From the NCBI GenBank assembly GCA_963677225.1, contig OY781923.1, positions 682,001 to 746,000 on the forward strand: a DNA stretch of 64,000 nucleotides. Direction: 5' to 3'. Position 1 is the first letter of the stretch; each line of letters opens with the position of its first letter. Shown here in pieces: positions 63,603-64,000 of this stretch. A program made the position numbers and the translations under genes. Origin of the DNA: SABI01 sp028532915. Its GTDB lineage: Bacteria; Spirochaetota; Spirochaetia; Sphaerochaetales; Sphaerochaetaceae. A model generated the notes under the pieces. That model had not been told where the DNA came from and did not search any database. It saw only the letters and a list, made by a program, of their open reading frames with translations.

Positions 63603-64000
63603 TCAGCGTTCATAAGAGGATTCGATCTTCAGTTCCTTGCGGTATTTGCTCACGGTCCTTCTGGCGATCTTGATACCCTGTTCCTGAAGTATATCGGATA
63701 TCTTCTGGTCACTGAGAGGTTTCGGTCCTTTGTGGTTTCTGATCAGATTCTCCACCATTTCCTTGACCGCACGTTTGGAGACTTCTCCGGACTCGCTCGT
63801 GCGGCTCGACAACGCCGAGCTGAACAGCTCTTTGATGGGAATGATTCCCCAGTCGGTGTCGATATACTTTCCCATCACCGCGCGGCTTATGGTAGTTTCA
63901 TGAAGATTCAGTCTCGTTGAGATGTTTCTGTAGGTCAGCGGCTTGAGAGCCTTCGGTCCGTGAAGAAAGAACTCGTACTGTTCTTCAAGAAGGATCAGCC
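63603..64000 (-). CDS. rpoN: RNA polymerase sigma-54 factor, C-terminal part (5' end beyond window)
   Basis: About 131 C-terminal residues are readable; the N-terminus lies past the right edge. Visible are LKPLTYRNISTRLNLHETTISRAVMGK (the helix-turn-helix that reads the -12 element) and the RpoN box RRTVSKYRKEL near the end. Sigma-54 serves enhancer-dependent promoters. An internal ATG at 63878 is not the start because the frame and homology continue upstream. hpf follows 79 bp downstream. Confidence 0.92.
   Translation of the reverse strand, partial: LILLEEQYEFFLHGPKALKPLTYRNISTRLNLHETTISRAVMGKYIDTDWGIIPIKELFSSALSSRTSESGEVSKRAVKEMVENLIRNHKGPKPLSDQKISDILQEQGIKIARRTVSKYRKELKIESSYER

Noticed and set aside
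1..64000. CRISPR arrays, insertion sequences, toxin-antitoxin pairs, phage genes, rRNA
   Set aside because: Looked for on both strands; no spaced repeats, transposase motifs, terminal inverted repeats or phage proteins were seen.

Overview
The window looks like a spirochaete chromosome, most likely a Sphaerochaeta- or Treponema-like fermentative member. The evidence is an archaeal-type two-subunit phenylalanyl-tRNA synthetase, an EF-G of the spirochaete/mitochondrial EF-G1 subtype, HPr kinase with HPr downstream of rpoN and hpf, a CarD regulator, and moderate GC (my estimate is in the upper 40s per cent). I see no rRNA, CRISPR array, insertion sequence, prophage or integrase. There is one tRNA gene (Cys). 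Gene density is very high, and genus-level assignment is inference.

Layout. 1-3.8 kb: a U32 'peptidase' (cut by the left edge), a GPH-type sugar/cation symporter and a small exported protein with its own promoter and terminator. 4.2-7.2 kb: ketopantoate reductase-like enzyme, M20 peptidase and RNase D. 7.2-14.8 kb: a purine unit, with a selenium-dependent-type xanthine dehydrogenase behind a BMP/ABC nucleoside importer. 15-17.4 kb: PfkB-type sugar kinase, dCMP deaminase, alpha/beta hydrolase. 17.5-21.2 kb: the Na+-pumping oxaloacetate decarboxylase oadGAB, whose alpha subunit has two biotinyl domains. 21.3-27.3 kb: an unknown protein, Nudix, SIMPL lipoprotein, GNAT, GH36 alpha-galactosidase and a divergent mutarotase-like protein. 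27.4-32 kb: tRNA-Cys, Gfo/Idh oxidoreductase, DeoR regulator, Ldh2-type dehydrogenase and malic enzyme. 32-34.6 kb: AlaX-type editing protein and a VTT membrane protein. 34.6-42.7 kb: purine genes hpt, a second phosphoribosyltransferase, purA, purB and purH, with E1 alpha/beta of a 2-oxoacid dehydrogenase between them. 42.9-50.4 kb: pheST, Bcp, HIT protein and EF-G. 50.5-58.3 kb: a P-loop protein, carD-ispD-ispF, malQ, lplA, rsmE, thyX and an orphan E2-like catalytic domain. 58.4-64 kb: uvrC, then (minus strand) rpoN, hpf and hprK-ptsH-lexA-holA.

How the genes fit together. Two metabolic themes recur. The first is purine uptake, oxidation, salvage and late synthesis (BMP importer, Xdh, hpt, gpt-like, purA, purB, purH). 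The second is the pyruvate/malate/oxaloacetate node (Ldh2-family dehydrogenase, malic enzyme, OadGAB, E1 alpha/beta, lipoate ligase), which would tie redox balance to sodium-motive force.

The most interesting structural signal is not a gene. At least eight genes (rnd, the alpha/beta hydrolase, the 21.3-kb unknown, alaX, carD, malQ, rsmE, uvrC) have a -10-like hexamer only 6-8 nt before the start codon and no Shine-Dalgarno sequence, which suggests leaderless mRNAs; most other starts have a strong AGGAG-type site. Other signals are a 13-bp palindrome over the uvrC -10 box whose 10-bp core recurs inside the neighbouring divergent promoter, a long hairpin at the predicted 5' end of the BMP-importer mRNA, and five convergent gene pairs whose 3' ends overlap. 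I found no convincing wholly new multi-gene system; most of the window is core metabolism and housekeeping.
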